This document shows, in pieces, positions 16,003 to 23,371 of a DNA stretch of 27,171 nucleotides. The notes under the pieces are model-generated. The model searched no databases. It was not told the origin of the DNA and saw only the letters and a program-made list of their open reading frames with translations. Within the stretch, counting starts at the first letter, position 1. The number at the start of each line of letters is the position of its first letter. Origin of the DNA: a virus; IMG/VR virus record IMGVR_UViG_3300003702_000013, positions 1 to 27,171 of that record; one strand, 5' to 3'. Both the position numbers and the translations under genes were made by a program.

Positions 16003-17916
16003 CTACGATGATAATGCTAAGCCATCAACTCTACTAGTAAGTCGATTCATTAAAAATTCATATTGTACAAGCATCTGACCTAATAAACTTTCCATTTTTC
16101 TAGTATCTACATTTACACCTTCAGCAGGTATTGGAGCAACTAATTCTGGTCCTTTTTCTCCTACTATAACACCGCCATGCTGAAGTTCTGGTAATTTTCC
16201 TTTAGATTCTGTCATAAATCCTCCAATCATACCACCAGCTATCCCACCTGCGCCAGCTCCCATCGCAACAACACCTAAACCTTTAAGTAACTGCCTAACT
16301 CCTAGTTTTTGTAAACCAGGAATAGTCGATATCATAGCTGGAACTATTGCTGCAGCAAGTCCAGCAGCAGCTCCAAGTCCAATTCCTAACATTGCTGCCC
16401 CAGAAACAGTTTTCTTCGTAGCTTCATTTACACCTTCTTGGGCACCAATAATTTTACTCAGTTCAGCGACATCTGTTCCCAAAAGAGTAGATATAGCTTT
16501 TCTTTGTACAAAATCTAATTCAGATAAATTACCTACAACTCCAAGTTGCTTAACTACCTCTTGAAGTGCAAGATCAGTTTTACCAGTAAACATTAATTCT
16601 CTAGCTTTATCCATATTAATGTTTTTACCTAACAACATTGCTGCTTCCATCTCATTACCAATAGAAGTTTCAAAATCTAACAGTGACTCAGCAATTTTAT
16701 CTACCGTACTTAAATTTATACCTAATCTTTGTGCCTCTATTGCAGTTTTCTTCATATTATCACCTGTTGCATCAGAAAACTTAGCTATAAATTCTGCATT
16801 TTGAGCCATATCTTCAAAAACAGCTTTTGGAGCAACTCCAGCCATTCTAGCTAATTGTGCGGTAGACTTTGTTAATGCTAAGAACTGATCCATTGATGAA
16901 CCAGTAATACCTCTCTGAACTGCGAATAATTTAGCAGCAGACTCTGCAGTTAAACCATATCTCTTCTCTTGAATTTTTAAAGCTAATGCTTGCATCGTAG
17001 TCAAATTATTTACTGTACCAAGTTCGTCAGCAAAAGATCTAACAGCATCAGCATTGACAAGTAAAGCGCCACCCATACGAAACATATCTTTATAAGCTAG
17101 TCCAGTAGAATTAGCAAAAGAAATCATAGATACAGCCATTTTAGTAAGTACAGCCGCACCAAGAACAGCAACAGTTACCATACCTTTCATACTTATATTC
17201 AATCCTTTAAACCTCTGTCCCATACCGGTGACGATTCCATCTTGAGAATGATATGCACTTTGTATTTCTTCAGCTGTAAGTCCTATGCCACCCAAAGACT
17301 TTTGAACTTGATTCCAAGATTTTTTAGCATTTGAACCACCAGAAAGAAAATTACTCATTTTATCAGCTAAATTTGCATTTTCTACAAAACCTGAAGTAAA
17401 TCCTTCTACCATACCTGTAGCAAAATTATCTCCCAAACCAGTAAAATCGGCAACGTCTGCTAACAAATCGCCAACAATAGGAATTTGTCGAATAAAAGAA
17501 TCTATAGATTCAAATGGTTTTTTAGCTATAGCAACCATATCCTGAATTTGTTTATGTTGTTGTTGTTGTAATTTATTTATACTTTTTAAATGAGTTAGTT
17601 GTTTTACTAAAGTTTGATCAGTTCCCCTACGAGCTTTAGCTAATTTAGTAGCTACATCAAATGTTTTAAATTCTTCTGTACCTATGTTACTTACATTATC
17701 GAGTATATCTTTAGTTAAGTCTATAGATTCCTCATATAACTTTTTTTGATTCTTTCCATATTTAGTTGTAGCTTTATCTAATTTTTCAATATTACCCAAC
17801 GCGTTGAGTAAACCACCCGACAAAGAATCACCTATATCCTTTTGTAAGGTTTTAGCTAAATCTCTAGCCTCATTAACCGCCTCTGTGTATTGTTTTATAT
17901 TATCACTAACAGCCAT
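16003..17916 (-). CDS. 29: Tail tape measure protein (T4 gp29-like)
   Basis: 637-aa tape measure, the extended protein inside the tube that sets tail length and is ejected with DNA. Residues 1-135 are coiled-coil-like with regular hydrophobic repeats and Q-rich helix (LQQQQHKQIQ). A hydrophobic segment lies near 245-268 (VTVAVLGAAVLTKMAVSMIS). Two more lie near the C-terminal end: around 510-535 (GIGLGAAAGLAAAIVPAMI) and 555-575 (GAGAGGIAGGMIGGF). They are followed by the common tape-measure motif GGVIVGEKGPELV. T4 gp29 is 590 aa. It follows the tail assembly chaperone and an 82-aa gene, the usual chaperone-tape measure order. Start at ATG 17916 is 2 bases after the upstream stop. Confidence 0.85.
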   Translation of the reverse strand: MAVSDNIKQYTEAVNEARDLAKTLQKDIGDSLSGGLLNALGNIEKLDKATTKYGKNQKKLYEESIDLTKDILDNVSNIGTEEFKTFDVATKLAKARRGTDQTLVKQLTHLKSINKLQQQQHKQIQDMVAIAKKPFESIDSFIRQIPIVGDLLADVADFTGLGDNFATGMVEGFTSGFVENANLADKMSNFLSGGSNAKKSWNQVQKSLGGIGLTAEEIQSAYHSQDGIVTGMGQRFKGLNISMKGMVTVAVLGAAVLTKMAVSMISFANSTGLAYKDMFRMGGALLVNADAVRSFADELGTVNNLTTMQALALKIQEKRYGLTAESAAKLFAVQRGITGSSMDQFLALTKSTAQLARMAGVAPKAVFEDMAQNAEFIAKFSDATGDNMKKTAIEAQRLGINLSTVDKIAESLLDFETSIGNEMEAAMLLGKNINMDKARELMFTGKTDLALQEVVKQLGVVGNLSELDFVQRKAISTLLGTDVAELSKIIGAQEGVNEATKKTVSGAAMLGIGLGAAAGLAAAIVPAMISTIPGLQKLGVRQLLKGLGVVAMGAGAGGIAGGMIGGFMTESKGKLPELQHGGVIVGEKGPELVAPIPAEGVNVDTRKMESLLGQMLVQYEFLMNRLTSRVDGLALSS

Positions 17917-17918
17917 AA

Positions 17919-18167
17919 TTAGCCTCTTTTATCCTTTAAATAACTATCTAAATGTTTTTGCCAAATTTCAGGATTTTCCTTTGCTTTTTTTCTTAATTCC
18001 ATTTCAAACTCATCTGCCAGCTCTCTACTTTTCTGAACTATTTTTTTCATTTCAGGACTTTTCATCATTTGTTTAGCAGCCGCAGCACCTTTTCTCTTAC
18101 CAATAGATTTTATAATTCTACCTAAAAATTCTTTAATAACTGATTGTCTATTAAAAGGCTTAGCCAT
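17919..18167 (-). CDS. Small basic helical protein between chaperone and tape measure
   Basis: 82-aa protein, almost entirely predicted helix and rich in K/R and alanine (SIGKRKGAAAAKQMMKSPEM, SRELADEFEMELRKKAKE). No signal or membrane segment. Start follows CGGAG about 10 bases upstream. It is preceded by a 67-base gap with a copy of the recurring intergenic motif and is joined to the tape measure gene by 2 bases. Position suggests a tail assembly factor, but no family is recognised. Confidence 0.65.
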   Translation of the reverse strand: MAKPFNRQSVIKEFLGRIIKSIGKRKGAAAAKQMMKSPEMKKIVQKSRELADEFEMELRKKAKENPEIWQKHLDSYLKDKRG

Positions 18168-18210
18168 AACTTTTTTCTCCGATATTTTATATTAGATGTG
18201 ATTAATCAAT

Positions 18211-18219
18211 AATAAATAT
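18211..18219 (-). promoter_or_regulatory. Recurring intergenic element (ATATTTATT) upstream of the 82-aa/tape-measure pair
   Basis: Reads ATATTTATT on the coding strand, 43 bases before the start at 18167, and is followed within a few bases by the palindrome TGATTAATCA. Placed exactly in the gap after the chaperone extension stop (18235). Candidate late-type promoter by recurrence. Confidence 0.4.
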
Positions 18220-18234
18220 CAGTTTAAGTAAAAA

Positions 18235-18462
18235 TTATCTTTTACTTATTGCAGGTCTGGATATAGATTTTTTAGATTTTTTAGATTGTTCTTCAATTAT
18301 CTTTTTCTCAGTTTCTTTTTCTCTTACTAATCGTTTTAAATAAAACTTTCTTAGATAAATTGGAAGATTATAAGTGTCTCTAAAGGTAAATGAACCATTA
18401 GAGTAATATAATAAATTAAATATTTCTTCGTGAATTTCTGGTTTATGTTCAGGAACTAGGCC
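18235..18462 (-). CDS. Frameshift extension of the tail assembly chaperone (GT-like part)
   Basis: 75 codons open in the +1 frame relative to the upstream gene, beginning GLVPEHKPEIHEEIFNLLYY and continuing SNGSFTFRDTYNLPIYLRKF, then YLKRL and a K/E-rich end (KSKKSISRPAISKR). It has no start codon or ribosome site of its own. It opens precisely at the T7 run where the upstream frame ends five codons later. The content (YY-GSFTF-D-YNLPIYLR-FYL) looks like the second domain of tail assembly chaperones, which is made by ribosomal frameshifting in lambda, Mu and many myophages. Joined to the upstream product (248 residues to the second Phe) it would give 323 aa. Alternatively one T is a sequencing error and the gene is simply continuous. 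Confidence 0.75.
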   Translation of the reverse strand, partial: GLVPEHKPEIHEEIFNLLYYSNGSFTFRDTYNLPIYLRKFYLKRLVREKETEKKIIEEQSKKSKKSISRPAISKR

Positions 18463-19207
18463 AAAAAAACCCAGGCGTCATCGGGACGCCTATACTCCTT
18501 TCTGTACCATCTGAAAATACAACATCAGCAATCATATCTATATCAGGCGTCATCTTAGCAAATTCTGTACGAAAATAGAATGCGTCTCTCGATAAAAATT
18601 CATTATCAACGAAATTATTTATAACTTGTTTTTTATTATCCCCATCAACTGACAAAATTGCTTTCTTTAACCTTGTAGTAATATCTGGATCAACATCAGA
18701 ATTTATTTTTTTCAAAGATTTAATTTCAGCATCAATAATTCTTTCATCTTTCTGACTAAGTAGTTTATAAGTAACAACTCTTTTAGATGTAGGTAATGTC
18801 ATCTCAAATTCGTTTACACCTTTAGTGCAATTAGAAAAATCAACTTTCTTATCTTTAAGCTTTGTTAAATCTACAGTAACTTCTTCTAACTCATCTGTAT
18901 CTGGATGTGGATATTCAATTACATAATTTTTACCATATCCCAATATACGAGAAGCAACCATTATTGCATTTTTATCACCAATCAGTATATCATCGTATTT
19001 GATTTTCTTATCAACAATTAATGCTTGTAATAATTTATCAAATACAATTCCCTTTTTGATGAGATTTGAAGATGTTAAAATATCTTCTTCTTTTGCGGTC
19101 ATATATTTCAATTCCACTTCTCCACTTGAAAGTGGATTAGCACTTTCATAAAACCAACCCTTGGATGGCAAACTAACCATCTCAGTAGGAAAATTATACT
19201 CAGCCAT
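18449..19207 (-). CDS. Tail assembly chaperone / gp26-like protein, frame-0 product
   Basis: 252-aa protein between the tube and tape measure genes. It opens EMVSLPSKGWFY, then GEVELKYMTAKEEDIL, GDKNAIMVASRILGYG and QKDERIIDAEIKSLKK, ending VPMTPGFFWPSS. This is the pattern of the T4 gp26/gp51-type proteins that in T4-related tails occupy the place of the lambda G chaperone. Such proteins bind the tape measure during tail assembly and are usually absent from the virion. The frame ends five codons after seven T residues, while the +1 frame continues for 75 residues. Two products, short and long, would match the G/GT system. Start at 19207 follows AGGAG; a 39-base gap separates it from the holin-like gene. 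Equivalence to gp26 versus gp51 is not certain. Confidence 0.75.
   Translation of the reverse strand: MAEYNFPTEMVSLPSKGWFYESANPLSSGEVELKYMTAKEEDILTSSNLIKKGIVFDKLLQALIVDKKIKYDDILIGDKNAIMVASRILGYGKNYVIEYPHPDTDELEEVTVDLTKLKDKKVDFSNCTKGVNEFEMTLPTSKRVVTYKLLSQKDERIIDAEIKSLKKINSDVDPDITTRLKKAILSVDGDNKKQVINNFVDNEFLSRDAFYFRTEFAKMTPDIDMIADVVFSDGTERSIGVPMTPGFFWPSS
18463..18469 (-). other. T7 slippery run in the tail assembly chaperone
   Basis: Coding strand reads CCT GGG TTT TTT TGG CCT in frame 0. A +1 shift (or -2) with Phe-tRNA on TTT re-pairs perfectly and continues GGC CTA GTT. A -1 shift would give TTG GCC TAG and stop at once. So only +1 or -2 gives the extension. Confidence 0.7.
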
Positions 19208-19246
19208 AACTGACTCCTATTTTTTGATTATTTTTTTGAACTATAA

Positions 19247-19456
19247 CTATTTTTTACCAAATTTTTCTGCAGCTGTAACTCCTAGTCCAACTACTGAGAT
19301 ATACATAAAACATTCTAATATTTTATCTTTTACCTCAAATGTAGTAAAGGTGTCGGCACCCCAACTACACATCAACATAAAAAATGCTGCGAAACCAACT
19401 GTTCTTTTAGAAGATATCTTGGTATCATCTGATAACATTTCTTTTAAAAAATTCAC
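19247..19456 (-). CDS. Small two-helix membrane protein, holin-like
   Basis: 69-aa protein with two membrane segments: about 19-36 (TVGFAAFFMLMCSWGADT) and 46-63 (ILECFMYISVVGLGVTAA), separated by a short charged turn (FEVKDK) and ending with a basic tail (EKFGKK). The N-terminus is charged (SDDTKISSKR). This layout is that of small class II-type holins, which open the inner membrane for endolysin at the end of infection. It lies 9 bases after the tube gene, inside the tail operon; no endolysin or spanin lies nearby. A tail-associated membrane function is also possible. Membrane nature is clear from sequence; the holin role is inferred. Confidence 0.6.
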   Translation of the reverse strand: MNFLKEMLSDDTKISSKRTVGFAAFFMLMCSWGADTFTTFEVKDKILECFMYISVVGLGVTAAEKFGKK

Positions 19457-19465
19457 ATAAGCTCC

Positions 19466-19954
19466 TTAGAATTGTAAGATAGCGTAATCGTAACGTAGTG
19501 TTAATGTAATCTCAGCAGGTTCACTCACACTCCAATCCATATCACCAAAATTAGCAGATTGAATCATAGCGCCTTTCAAAGTCCATTCCTCAACTTTGTC
19601 TCCTACTGGACCTAACACATTAAATGTAACGTCTTTTTTATAGAAGTCTGAATACCCATCACGACCAGTTACAGATTCTTTATGTAATCTAACCCATTCC
19701 ATAACAGCTTGTGCGCCAGATGGTACAATTGGATCATAAAGAGTAATATCTAATGTATCCCAAGCACCTTTACCCTTAACATATCTTTTTACATTGATAT
19801 GATCTAATTCAATTTCTTCAAAAGTAATTTGAGGCCTACCAGCTGTTCTTATTAAATATGCAGGTACACCTTCAATATACATAATAAACCGATTTTTCGT
19901 TTTCGGTTCAAACGGAGTGAACATTATCTCCGAAGGATCGATTAAATCTGGCAT
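19466..19954 (-). CDS. 19: Tail tube protein (T4 gp19-like)
   Basis: 162-aa major tube subunit, the size of T4 gp19 (163 aa). Typical features: NRFIMYIEGVPAYLIRTAGRP, here near residues 21-41, then FEEIELDHINVKRYVKG, TLDITLYDPI, AVMEWVRLH and a C-terminal PAEITLTLRYDYAILQF. Hexameric rings of it stack to make the DNA channel inside the sheath. It follows the sheath gene after a terminator and a copy of the intergenic motif, so it probably has its own promoter and is made in excess of the upstream transcript. Start follows AGGAG. Confidence 0.92.
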   Translation of the reverse strand: MPDLIDPSEIMFTPFEPKTKNRFIMYIEGVPAYLIRTAGRPQITFEEIELDHINVKRYVKGKGAWDTLDITLYDPIVPSGAQAVMEWVRLHKESVTGRDGYSDFYKKDVTFNVLGPVGDKVEEWTLKGAMIQSANFGDMDWSVSEPAEITLTLRYDYAILQF

Positions 19955-19987
19955 TTCAGTTCTCCTATTAAAATTTCATCTTTCATA

Positions 19988-19996
19988 TATAAATAT
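19988..19996 (-). promoter_or_regulatory. Recurring intergenic element (ATATTTATA) upstream of the tube gene
   Basis: Reads ATATTTATA on the coding strand, 33 bases before the tube start, in the 164-base gap below the terminator. The opposite strand here reads TATAAATA, the T4 late-promoter box, but pointing away from the tube gene. Confidence 0.45.
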
Positions 19997-20068
19997 TCAA
20001 AACTTAAAAAATCGTTAAAACTTTTAACCAAATATTTTATAGTTTTTTCACAGTTTTTCTTAAAAACA

Positions 20069-20096
20069 AAAAACCCCAGCAAAAACTGGGGTTTTT
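20069..20096 (-). terminator. Rho-independent terminator after the sheath gene
   Basis: Perfect stem CCCCAG/CTGGGG (20086-20091 and 20074-20079), extended by A:T pairs, with a TTTTTG loop. It is followed on the minus strand by TTTTTTG then TTTTTAAG. It lies 23 bases past the sheath stop. The flanking T-run on the plus strand means it could work in both directions. Confidence 0.9.
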
Positions 20097-20118
20097 CTAT
20101 TATAAATGACTTTATAAA

Positions 20119-22614
20119 TTACTCTGGAAATGCAGCACCCGTTGGGAGTACTGTGAAGTCCAGAACTATGAACTCAGCCGTTCTAGTAGGTTGAATGAAG
20201 ATTTGACCAACCAACTGATTTCTGTCAATAACATCAGGTGTATTGTTCGAATCATCCATTACAATTTTAAATGCAGACAAACCACTATTAGCTTGTACTG
20301 ATTCTAAGAACGGATTAACTATATTCATGAATCTAGCTCTCGTAGATGAATCATTTTGTTCAAATACTAAGAATCTACTTGAAGAAGCAATAAATTTCTT
20401 CAATTTGATTAATAGTCTACGAACATTAATTCTATCCAAAGCCGATGGTTTAGATTGTAGTGTTTTTTGTCCAAATACTACCACTCCTTGACCAGGAAAT
20501 GAAGCAATCGGATTAACTCTACCCTCATACAATGTATCTCTATCTGTATGAGTTAACTTTTTCTTAGTCAACCTAACATTAGTTAAACCACCACGAGTTA
20601 AACCAGCAGGCGCGAACCATTCATGTGCCACTCTATCTGTAAAAGCAATTACGCCTGGAATCACAACTGAGGGCGGAACCCAAACTTGCCCCGTTCCTGC
20701 AGGATCATCCATTTTAACCCACGGATAATATGTAGCCACATAATTAGTGTCCAAATTAACAATATTATCAACTGCTGTTGCAACATTATCATCAATATCA
20801 GCACTATCCATTACATAAAATGCATCAGCTCTAGCTTCTATTTTATCAATAGCATGATTAGTTACTACTGGATGATGTTTATGTATCACACCAGGAGTTA
20901 CCAACATATTAATATCATATTCATCTGGATTAGCTACAGCATTAATAGCCCGTTTATAAGCCACAGAACCACTTGCTGTAGTCGTTGAACAATCAAATCC
21001 CATCGTATTAGTAGACGAAATTGAAGTGCCTGTATATTTTACAGCCGCTGGATTATTACCATCAAATCCATATTGAAAAGGAAGAGCAAATTTAAGCTGT
21101 TGAACAGACTGAGATATCGTTAACGTCTGAGATGAGATAGCAAAATTCGTATACCTACTATACTCAGAAGACGCAGTTGTACCCCAACCATACATATCTT
21201 CAAGACTCATACTAACATTACTTCCAACCGTTTCATTATAAGGAACAGGCGACAAATATGCTAAATTAGTAGCCAATTCATCTTGATTATATTTAGGATT
21301 TATTTTAAACCCATATGGCAATTCCTCTTTATAAATTGAAGATTCACCAGTTCCTCCATCGTATGTTTGAGTATAAGCAAAAGACGCTGTTGGTACATAA
21401 TTTGATGAAACAATTACATCATATACTGCAGCAAAACCCATTGGTTGTAGCTCTTTATTAGCTCTAAAAGTCTTTTCTTTATGATCTCCTATACGAATAT
21501 ATCTTGAAAGATTTGGATAATCACCATATGAAGTAATTTCACCGTCATTATTAACAGTTTGAAACATATCTCCAATCACTTTAACTAAATAATTCGGTGA
21601 ATCTGGATCCATATTCAAATTACTCCAATTTTCCAATAAATTACCACTTGTATCGTATAAAGCCATACCAAAATCAGCAAAATCTGGACTTGAATTAGAA
21701 CCTTGCGGTCTTTTAATATCTCTAACAACAACATAATGTCCATTAGTTTGAGTACCATCCGCTCTCGTATAAATTCTAAATAAATTAGTTGTAGTACCAC
21801 CAATTTTTTGTGAATGAACATACGGTGTTCTACCAGATGATACACTACTATTCCCAGTAATACTACTAATATAATTTCCATCAGTTGTACTTACAGTTTC
21901 AGCTCCAGTACTAAAATCATAATTATCAGAACTACGTTCAGTAAATACTTTGCTTGTAGCAGATAATATTCCGGAAGCAAAAGATGCACTTACACTACTT
22001 CTAAAAAATTTATACATATAAGCGGGAGCCTCAGTAGAACCAATCAACTGTGCATTAGGATCCGTAGGCATTACTTTTAAAATGTAATTTGAAGCAGCAT
22101 TTTCTAATCCAACAGCAGAACCCTCTTCTACTAATGTTATACTAGAAACACTAGCACTTGCATTTGATCCATCAATATTTAATGTAAAATTTGATGCAGA
22201 TGCAGGATATGCTACAGAACCACTTATATCTCCTGCGCCATTACTGTTGTTAACCGCTGGCAAGAAAGTTGCAACAACCATTTTTCCTTCTGCGCCCAAA
22301 TGTGTTGGTGAACCACTTACTATTAAATTAAATCCAGTAACTTTATATCCACCAAGATACCCAACTTTTACTATTGTTACAGTTCCTGCGGAACTTAAAT
22401 ATTCTTTTACAGTGTAAGGTGTGTAATAAGCCGAATTATAAGATCCAAAAGTCTTTTCAAATTCCTCAAAACTTCTTACTATAGTAGGTACAAAAGAAGG
22501 ACCTTTTTCAGTTGGTCCTATAATTGCTGCACCTATTTCAGAAATTGCTTGTGGAAGAAAAGATAAATCTCTTTCACGCGTAAATACACCCGGACTTACT
22601 ATTCTCTCTGCCAT
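20119..22614 (-). CDS. 18: Tail sheath protein (T4 gp18-like), enlarged
   Basis: 831-aa contractile sheath subunit. The N-terminus is diagnostic: MAERIVSPGVFTRERDLSF, AAIIGPTEKGPSFVPTIV and FEEFEKTFGS. The C-terminal part has the conserved sheath core: TDRVAHEWFAPAGLTRGGL, LYEGRVNPIASFPGQGVVVF, LDRINVRRLLIKLKKFI, ASSSRFLVFEQND, then VGQIFIQPTRTAEFIVLDF. T4 gp18 is 659 aa. The extra length is in the middle, a serine/threonine/glycine-rich stretch (about 110-330) that would sit on the outside of the tail. Start follows AAGGAG. It is the first gene of its own unit: an intergenic motif lies upstream and a strong terminator downstream. Confidence 0.95.
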   Translation of the reverse strand: MAERIVSPGVFTRERDLSFLPQAISEIGAAIIGPTEKGPSFVPTIVRSFEEFEKTFGSYNSAYYTPYTVKEYLSSAGTVTIVKVGYLGGYKVTGFNLIVSGSPTHLGAEGKMVVATFLPAVNNSNGAGDISGSVAYPASASNFTLNIDGSNASASVSSITLVEEGSAVGLENAASNYILKVMPTDPNAQLIGSTEAPAYMYKFFRSSVSASFASGILSATSKVFTERSSDNYDFSTGAETVSTTDGNYISSITGNSSVSSGRTPYVHSQKIGGTTTNLFRIYTRADGTQTNGHYVVVRDIKRPQGSNSSPDFADFGMALYDTSGNLLENWSNLNMDPDSPNYLVKVIGDMFQTVNNDGEITSYGDYPNLSRYIRIGDHKEKTFRANKELQPMGFAAVYDVIVSSNYVPTASFAYTQTYDGGTGESSIYKEELPYGFKINPKYNQDELATNLAYLSPVPYNETVGSNVSMSLEDMYGWGTTASSEYSRYTNFAISSQTLTISQSVQQLKFALPFQYGFDGNNPAAVKYTGTSISSTNTMGFDCSTTTASGSVAYKRAINAVANPDEYDINMLVTPGVIHKHHPVVTNHAIDKIEARADAFYVMDSADIDDNVATAVDNIVNLDTNYVATYYPWVKMDDPAGTGQVWVPPSVVIPGVIAFTDRVAHEWFAPAGLTRGGLTNVRLTKKKLTHTDRDTLYEGRVNPIASFPGQGVVVFGQKTLQSKPSALDRINVRRLLIKLKKFIASSSRFLVFEQNDSSTRARFMNIVNPFLESVQANSGLSAFKIVMDDSNNTPDVIDRNQLVGQIFIQPTRTAEFIVLDFTVLPTGAAFPE

Positions 22615-22661
22615 GTGTTTTCTCCTTAAAAGGTTAAAAATTAATGTAAAACTTTCCTATC

Positions 22662-22670
22662 TATAAGTAT
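22662..22670 (-). promoter_or_regulatory. Recurring intergenic element (ATACTTATA) upstream of the sheath gene
   Basis: Reads ATACTTATA on the coding strand, 47 bases before the sheath start, in a 94-base gap. Candidate promoter for the highly expressed sheath unit that ends at the terminator at 20069-20096. Confidence 0.45.
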
Positions 22671-22708
22671 AAGGAAAATTTTCAAAATACAACCGCTTTG
22701 GAGATTAT

Positions 22709-23041
22709 TTAAGCTTTAGCAGAATCGTCTTCTTGTTCCGGAACTTCTTGCTCTTCAGTTTCAGGTTCTGGTGCTGGTGTAAATACTCCTGTTTGAGGAT
22801 CTAATTGTCCAGGACCATATTTTTCATTTAACTGCTGTACCAATTCACGTTCTTTTTCTTGTAAATCAGAATAATCTGATTCCATCTGTACTTCAGCTTC
22901 TTCAAGAGAACTTAATTGTTGCTCTGCCAAAATATGTTGAACTTTCATTTGACCAAAAGCAGCTTGTACGTTTTGATAACCTTGACTCAACTCATTAAGA
23001 GATTGTAACTCGTCATCCGAAAATTTAATTTCTTTAGCCAT
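22709..23041 (-). CDS. Small coiled-coil protein upstream of the sheath, unknown function
   Basis: 110-aa protein: residues ~5-80 are a long amphipathic helix with heptad-like spacing (LQSLNELSQGYQNVQAAFGQ ... LSSLEEAEVQMESDYSDLQE). A conserved-looking KYGPGQLDPQTGVF turn follows, and a proline/glutamate-rich acidic tail (EPETEEQEVPEQEDD) ends it. Proteins with this helix plus KYG-G-LD--TG-F ending recur in environmental T4-like genomes near the sheath, but I know of no assigned role. Possibly an assembly scaffold or chaperone for sheath or capsid parts. It has its own ribosome site (AAGGAG) and its own upstream gap with an intergenic motif. Confidence 0.7.
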   Translation of the reverse strand: MAKEIKFSDDELQSLNELSQGYQNVQAAFGQMKVQHILAEQQLSSLEEAEVQMESDYSDLQEKERELVQQLNEKYGPGQLDPQTGVFTPAPEPETEEQEVPEQEDDSAKA

Positions 23042-23079
23042 TTAATAACTCCTTATTATTAGTTCATTAATATATATCT

Positions 23080-23088
23080 TATAAATAT
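23080..23088 (-). promoter_or_regulatory. Recurring intergenic element (ATATTTATA) upstream of the coiled-coil gene
   Basis: Reads ATATTTATA on the coding strand, 38 bases before the start at 23041, in a 64-base gap. The plus strand reads TATAAATA at the same site. Confidence 0.45.
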
Positions 23089-23105
23089 ACAAAAATGTAT
23101 TTTTT

Positions 23106-23345
23106 TTAAGTTTGAATAACTTTATATTTTCTACCTGTATCATCTGAACCACTTAATTGTGCAGCTTTAGCATTTGCATTCGCTTCTGCTCCACTACCAC
23201 TAAATTCCCAAAGTGTGTCTCCACTACCACTCAATCTACCAACATATACTTTTCTTTGTGCAAACCATGGATCAGTATGAGTTGCACTACCACTTCTACT
23301 AGCACTTGGTGCTGGAAATAACTGTTTTACTACTAAATAAGCCAT
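23106..23345 (-). CDS. Small Ser/Gly-rich protein, unknown function
   Basis: 79-aa protein starting MAYLVVKQLFPAPSASRSGS, with an aromatic stretch (DPWFAQRKVYVGRL) and repeated SGSG units (LSGSGDTLWEFSGSG, AAQLSGSDD), ending RKYKVIQT. The SGSG units come from a decamer, CACTACCACT on the plus strand, present three times (23192-23201, 23222-23231, 23285-23294). No family recognised; size and position between the fibre-side genes and the sheath suggest a minor virion or assembly protein. Start follows AAGGAG. Confidence 0.65.
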   Translation of the reverse strand: MAYLVVKQLFPAPSASRSGSATHTDPWFAQRKVYVGRLSGSGDTLWEFSGSGAEANANAKAAQLSGSDDTGRKYKVIQT

Positions 23346-23360
23346 TCAAATCTCCTTATA

Positions 23361-23369
23361 CATAAATAT
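23361..23369 (-). promoter_or_regulatory. Recurring intergenic element (ATATTTATG) upstream of the Ser/Gly-rich gene
   Basis: Reads ATATTTATG on the coding strand within a 26-base gap, only 15 bases before the start codon and just before the AAGGAG. As a -10 box it would give a leader of under 10 bases, so this copy is the least convincing functionally. Confidence 0.3.
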
Positions 23370-23371
23370 AA

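Noticed and set aside
18201-18210. Palindrome TGATTAATCA as a repressor operator
   Set aside because: A single 10-base AT-rich palindrome with no second copy and no regulator gene nearby; not enough to call an operator.
20686-20988. Plus-strand frame inside the sheath gene, I/S/C-rich
   Set aside because: Shadow of the sheath coding sequence; composition is not protein-like.
21615-21881. Minus-strand 88-codon frame inside the sheath gene
   Set aside because: Alternate frame of the sheath gene with low-complexity I/L/V content and no ribosome site.
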